Below, piece after piece: positions 58,101-64,000 of a DNA stretch of 64,000 nt. The notes beneath the pieces are model-generated. The model had not been told where the DNA came from. It made no database searches and was given only the letters and a program-made list of their open reading frames with translations. Within the stretch, counting starts at the first letter, position 1. The number at the start of each line of letters is the position of its first letter. Origin of the DNA: Camarhynchus parvulus (Eukaryota; Chordata; Aves; Passeriformes; Thraupidae); the NCBI RefSeq assembly GCF_901933205.1, contig NC_044600.1, positions 8,966,501 to 9,030,500 on the forward strand, given 5' to 3'. Both the position numbers and the translations under genes were made by a program.

Positions 58101-61100
58101 AGGCTTGACTTTTTTGAAGGATGAACTTTACTGTGACATACTCTGCTACATGCAGCAACAAACACTCCCTAAAGCAGAACATCAGACAGAACATTCAGTG
58201 AGCACAGGGTGCTGGATGCAGGATGGTGTTTATTTAAAAAGAAGTTGGCATTTCTCAAAAACCATGGCAAATATGCCATTATTTTTATTTTCTATGCAAC
58301 CTGTGATGTATCAGACATGTTCTAATGAGATTCAGAAATACCAAGCTTATAAATATTGATAGGGAAACTTTGTTCTCATCCATGGAGAGAGATTGCATTT
58401 TGCAATTATACCGCTTTACTCATGTGAACTGTATTGCAATTTGTTCTTCTGTCTCCTTCACAGGAGAAACTGTTCAGAGTTACAGTTCAATCTCTGTTCT
58501 CAATCAATCCTCTTTTTCCACCTGCATTTCCTAGTTGATGAGATATTTAAAATTGCCTGGTGTTCAGAGGATGCCAAACAGGGAGGTTTCAAAGGCTTGA
58601 GAAGGCAGCAGTTGCTTTTCTACTAGAAGTATGTAAAAAATCATCAATTTGTCATTTTAAGGAAAATGATGTATTTTTAACTAAACCTTGTAAAAATATT
58701 CATGTTTTAAAATGTACCTTTTCCCAAGGTTTTTTATTTTTTTACATTTACTTCAGGGGTTTATGGATAAATTCTGTGGAATATCCTCTCGGACAAGTCA
58801 CAGCACATTCCAGATACTACATGTTACATGTGCAAAGCTGTGCTGCAACCCAGTAGTGTGCTGGAGCTCTTGTATCAGTTGCAGTGAAACCATAGGAGAT
58901 TTTGTCTGTCTTCAGTTCATCACAGTAAAATCCATCAGACATTTCCAGGCCTTATTTAACTTTAGACTTAAAACTAAAATAGAACAAGCTCCTAAATCTC
59001 ATAAAACTCGAAGGAAGCAACCCAATACTTAGTTTTCTTTGTTAATTTCCCCCCTGCTGATATTTTATCAGGTGGACTTAATTGTGAAGTCTGTGAATAT
59101 TAAAATTGGACCTCCTTTCGTTATGGAGATGTCTCTCCTTAAGTCTGACTGGCGCACTGATTTGCAAGTGACGTGTGAGTGCAGAGATTGTTTTTCATTC
59201 TTTCAGCCTTCACTTAGATATATTAGTTTAGATGCATTAGAGAGAATCTGCTGTGAAAGATGGCTGACAGGTACATAGTCTCTTGTAAGCTAAGCCCTGC
59301 ATGAAATCTTATGCTGCTTGTCTAATATCTTTGAAGATGAAGACAAAGCTTTTGAATCTGATTTAAAATAAAAGATATATCAAGCAAGTGCTCTCTGGGA
59401 AAAATGACTCCTCTCTGCTGCTTGCATATAACCCTAGCCAGGGAAACGGAGCCTTGCAGTACCTGTTTTGAAACAGGGGCAGGAAAAACTGCAAGAGCAA
59501 AGTGGGTTGTAATACACCTCCCATCCAGAGGGATCTTTGAAAGGGCATGGAGGGCTGCTCAAGATGTCTGCTGCTTGTCTGTCTGTGCTGCTGTCTCTGG
59601 GTTTTGTCTGGCAGTGCTATGGGGCAGCAAGGTCTGTGTGCTCCAGCTTCACACTCTGAGCACTGTTCAGGATCCTGCTGCCCTTTGCTCTTGCTTGACT
59701 TGCTCTTTTTCCTCTCTGCTGCATGGAAACCCTACTGCTCTTCAGCTGGGGGGCCCCTTTCAAGAGCCCTTGCTGGGATATAAGAGGTCAAAACCATCAT
59801 GAGAACTGGCTGCCATGTGCAAATAATGTAGACGATCCAGTGGCACTTCATTTCCTGGGCCAGCCACAGGCTGCTTGCCTGCTATCCTACAGTTGCTTGT
59901 ATTTTTGAATCTGCTGACTATAATTTTCTCTGGTTCTGACTTTGTTCTTTAAGTAGAAAACAAGAACAGGTCACACAGTGAATAGATCAAAGCTGCTTTA
60001 ATAGTACACATTTTGTCAAATGTACATACCCATAGAAAAGCTATATTCAAACTGAACGCTGTTAAGCTTTTATTGGTACCCAGTGAGAGCATGTAAATAT
60101 GTAAGTTATTGAAGTAAAATTACATCTTGAAGTTCTTGCCCTCAGAATTATGCAAGCATTGATTTTCAGTATATATTGCAGTTCCTTCATGCAGAACCAT
60201 AATGTATTTACTTACTATCTTGTAGAAGGGCTTATGAAATTACTTGCTTCTGAGAGCATGAACCTGTGTCAGAAACGAGGCAAAAATCAAACACAAGCAA
60301 AACCCCAGATATCTTCAAGTGCCTGAAGCTATACTGTCCTAGGCTGTGAATTGGCAAAAGACACAGGGGCATCCCAGTTAAGCACTTGTACTTGAGTCAC
60401 TGCAGAAATCCATGCCCTGCTACAGAAGGGGATGGCTCTTTAGGTACATCTTTTTCTTGAGATGAAACCATTGAGACTGACACACTCTTCTGTCAGTCTG
60501 CCTGGAGACTTTCCTCTTGACAAAATGAGCAGCTTCATGTGATGGCCAGGGGTGAATATTGCAGTCAAGCTGCAGAGGGAAAAATCCTCGTGGGAGGATT
60601 AAGACAGAGGCTCACCTCTCTAACTTAGCAGAGCATGTCTGCAGGGTCACTGAAATATGAGGTGAAGTTAAAACAACATGAACTTAGAAATTGTTTTTTA
60701 TGATGTGCAAACTGTTCTGATAAATGTACTGTGAGGGAGAAACCTGCTGTGGATGGGAGCTCCTCTGGGCTTTGTGCCAACAGAAAAATCACATGGCTGT
60801 GGTGGGTACCATGCTGCAGCTGCACTAACAAATTCTAACAAGTGGGTGAACAAATGTTTATTGGCAGAAATTTAGAGAACTTGGACTCGGCAATGCATGA
60901 ATATAATTGTATATGTTTTGGTCTTCTTGGACCTTGGCTGCATCAGGTGGATGTTCCCTGGATATTATCCTTGACTTTAGCATATCCATTTGGGATGAAC
61001 ATTCCCCTGGAATAGCACTGTGCAGGGCAGCCCAGGATACTGGAACAGCTATGAGGGTGCCTCCAAGAGGCTTTGTCCACCTGTGTTTTATTAAACTGGC

Positions 61101-64000
61101 ACAGTAAGTATTAAAAAACCAGGTACTTTATCTTTTGTGTATAATGAAATGATTTTTCTGTGCAATTAAATACAAATACAACTTTTTGTCCTTTGTGTTG
61201 GCAGTTACAACCATTCATGTCTCTGTCCCTTTTTCCTCCTCTTATCCCCAGTACCTCTGCTTTTTACTGATGATCTCTTCAAGAGTGTGTTCCCTGCTTT
61301 AAATTATCCTTTGTGGCAGTGGGTGTTCTTCACACACTCAACTTCAGTATCCAGGCCTGAGGCTTTCAAGAAGCCTTCACTGAATTCACCAAATGAGAAT
61401 GCTGGGAAGTGTAATTAGCTTTAAATTTAGAGTAAACTTGAACACTCCTGAATTAAATGCATATAAAACTTTAATGTTTCAGTGGAGAAAATACCATGAT
61501 GATCAGTCATGGAGGTAAAACTCATCAGTGTTTCACTGCTGTGGTTTGTGGTGGTATAGATAATTCCAAATGTGAAGCTCTGCCCAATGCAAAGCAGCAG
61601 TGATGTGAAGCTGCCTGTGCTTTATAAGTCACTTAATACAAGGAGAAATTTCCCAACCACAGGCTGTGATAAGACTGTAGGCTTTAGATGTTCCCCTAAT
61701 GCACTGCAGCATGTGTGGAAAAGTTAAATGCTTTAGAATGTGTGAAATGCCAGTGGAATATCTGCAGAGAGTGTTCTCTGCTGATATTAAGGGGAAGTGA
61801 CTAGGGCAGAATACATACTAAAATCCATTCTGTGCCTCTTCAGCTGAGGCTGCAAACAGATTTCTCATTGAAAGGTGATGTCCCAGCGTGCCTCAAGGAC
61901 ACGTGCAGATGTGCTTCCTCAGTTCTTACCTGGGAAGGTTTTTCAAAAGCTGATGCATTAGCTACCTTGCATTTGTTCAAGGGCAATTCACAAATAGAAA
62001 GATGGGAATTTGAACTACCCTGGGCAGTCCTTTTATTATAACTCAAAATTAGAAGGATGGCATTTTTCATAATTAGGGGAAAAAGCAAGAACAGCTGAAC
62101 GACTCCTTGTTATTAAAGAACAAATGAATATTCCTGGCAGATATGTGAATATGAATTATGCTTTTGGATTGTTAGTAATAAAGCAGTGAATATTTCTTGT
62201 TAATGTAGGAGATATTTCCCTAGGATTGTTTGCTTACTTGCAATGTAGTGGCTGTGTTCTAGGACAACAGAAAAATAATACTGTATATCACTGTTTTCTG
62301 TCTATATTTTTGTAGCAAATTGAAGCTCATAAATTCATAAATTTTGATGGATTCTAGTGAAATACAAGTGTAATAGGGAGATCATCTGTGTATTTTTGTT
62401 ACCATTATTAAAATCACAGCTTATGAAGACAAACACTGAGTAATGGAAAAATCAATGTAACAGTAACTCCTAAATTGGGGAGCAAAGTTGTTTGACAGCA
62501 GGAAAGAGGGAAAAGCATTAGTACATGTTTAGAATGATTCCCTAAGAGGTCTTTTCTGTCTTTTCCTTGGGGAGGTAAAACTGTTGTTTTGAATTTCAAG
62601 ATTTAACTTCTACTGTTTGGATTAAACAGCAAAAAAATATTGAGATTTCCTGATTACTGAGCAGACAATACTTCCAAACTGTTTCCTGATAGAGCTTCCT
62701 GGCATCGGGTCAGATGGCTCCAAGATCAATTTAAATACTCTTGAATACCTACATCAAATTTGGAATAGTGGAGCTACAGAGTGCTGGGAGAGCACTGAGC
62801 TCCTGCCACTCATGCTGCTGGATCTGTGAGGGAGGGTGTGCACAGTGCTTTTCCTGATCTGTGCCATGTGGTAAAGCTGTCAGGAGTTTCTTTTGTTGCT
62901 GCAGAGTTCATCAGTGACTCTTGCAAAATCCTGTTTTGTCTACCATATGTCTCCTCCATGGGTTTTCATCCAGACACTGCTCAGCCAAAAGTCTGTTCTT
63001 CACCATCCACTTCAAAATTGTGGTGTGTGGCTTGAGTGGGACAAAGCATGTTTTGCAGATGGATGATTCAGAGAGGATAATCTTGCTGACAAACACAGGG
63101 TGTTTCACTTGCTAGCACAGTATCTATTAGGTATTTGTGCTCTCGTCTACACGGAAAAGTCCCCTGTTAGGATATGTGGTTGCATCCCCTGAGTGTGTTT
63201 GACTTGCTGCTCTTCCCATGGGAGCATTCCTGCTATGGGAATAAGTCATTCAGAAGCCATCAGGTGGGGGAGTCCCTTCAGGATGCTCCTGGCATAACAC
63301 AAAAGCATTTGCTGTCTTGCTGCCTTGGGGTCAGTTTTATAATTGTGAAATCTGGTTTTATCCAAGTGAAGCTGCTAAGCAGAGAGGGATTTTTTTGATA
63401 TTTATACTGGACTGTTTTAAAAATGTATTTGGAATGTCATTGTTAAGATAAGACCATCAGTAAGCATAATAGATGACTTATCAATTCACTGCACAGTATA
63501 GGCCAAAATATGTACTATAAATACATTTTAACTTCTTTAACCCTGTTTGTCAAGCAACAGTTTTGCAAATGGATCATACAGTTGAGAAGAAAATGTTGTC
63601 ATCATACTGGCAGCTGGGGCAAACTCTGCAGTGCTTAGAAGGAGTGGGTGATACTGAAAAGTAGTTATTTGTCATGGTGAAGCAATGAGATTAATCTGCT
63701 GAATGCTTTATGGCAGTTAATTTTCACTCCTACTTTCTGATTATTGATACTGAGGCTTTGATGAGATGTATTTTCTTATTGTGTTTGAGTGGTTTAATAC
63801 ATGCCAAGTGACAGGTTAAAGCACAAAACAAGTGGGTCTTCATCACTTTGTACTTAGGTAGGGAGCGGAAAGGTGTAAGGTACAGACAGCTTTACGTTGC
63901 TGCTGTTTGATTTGCATGGTGGCTGGGGCACATTTCAGCCTGGCAAGCTCCTGTGTGTGCAGGGAGAGGAGCAAAGGCTGCTCTGTGTGTGTGGCTCTGC
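52140..64000. other. Intergenic sequence, nothing recognised
   Basis: About 12 kb of AT-rich sequence to the window end, without a recognisable exon, RNA gene or clear mobile element. The longest open frames (132 codons at 59404-59802 plus; 141 codons at 55395-55820 minus) match nothing known to me. Confidence 0.6.

Overview
This is a vertebrate nuclear genomic window, most likely from a bird. It has split genes with GT-AG introns, three CpG-island promoters, compact introns, little recognisable repeat, and three genes in the order CUL4B - MCTS1 - C1GALT1C1, which matches human Xq24. The bird call is inference: the encoded proteins read as amniote but non-mammalian, repeat density is low, and the LTR and LINE remnants resemble avian or sauropsid types. 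The species cannot be named from the sequence alone.

Layout. Positions 1-11,200 hold the 5' third of CUL4B on the minus strand: five coding exons (9668-10199, 6892-7007, 2412-2515, 1523-1592, 972-1045) and a CpG-island promoter near 10.4-11.2 kb. The rest of the gene lies beyond position 1. Positions 11.2-13.7 kb are a spacer between two divergent promoters. Positions 13.75-19.9 kb hold complete MCTS1 on the plus strand, with six coding exons that join to a 181-residue protein and a poly(A) signal at 19888. Positions 19.9-22.4 kb are the gap between convergent genes. Positions 22.45-24.5 kb hold complete C1GALT1C1 on the minus strand, with a single coding exon of 318 residues, one 5'UTR intron and a CpG-island promoter. 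From 24.5 kb to the end, nearly 40 kb, I see no gene. This part holds two LTR-like elements on the minus strand (24.5-25.3 kb and a well-delimited one at 27,647-28,398), a further LTR-like fragment at 51.1 kb, an old CR1/L3-family LINE fragment at 51.6-52.1 kb, unusual palindromes at 35.45 kb and 49.2 kb, and otherwise plain AT-rich sequence.

The three genes are housekeeping genes with separate jobs. CUL4B is the scaffold of DDB1-containing ubiquitin ligases. MCTS1 works with DENR in 40S recycling and reinitiation of translation. C1GALT1C1 (Cosmc) is the ER chaperone of the T-synthase that makes core 1 O-glycans. They are linked by position, not by pathway. The most informative sequence observation is that both CUL4B and MCTS1 carry an intron with U12-type (minor spliceosome) signals. 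The CUL4B one is of the AT class and appears to end in AT. I found no novel multi-gene system; the window looks like ordinary vertebrate chromosome.
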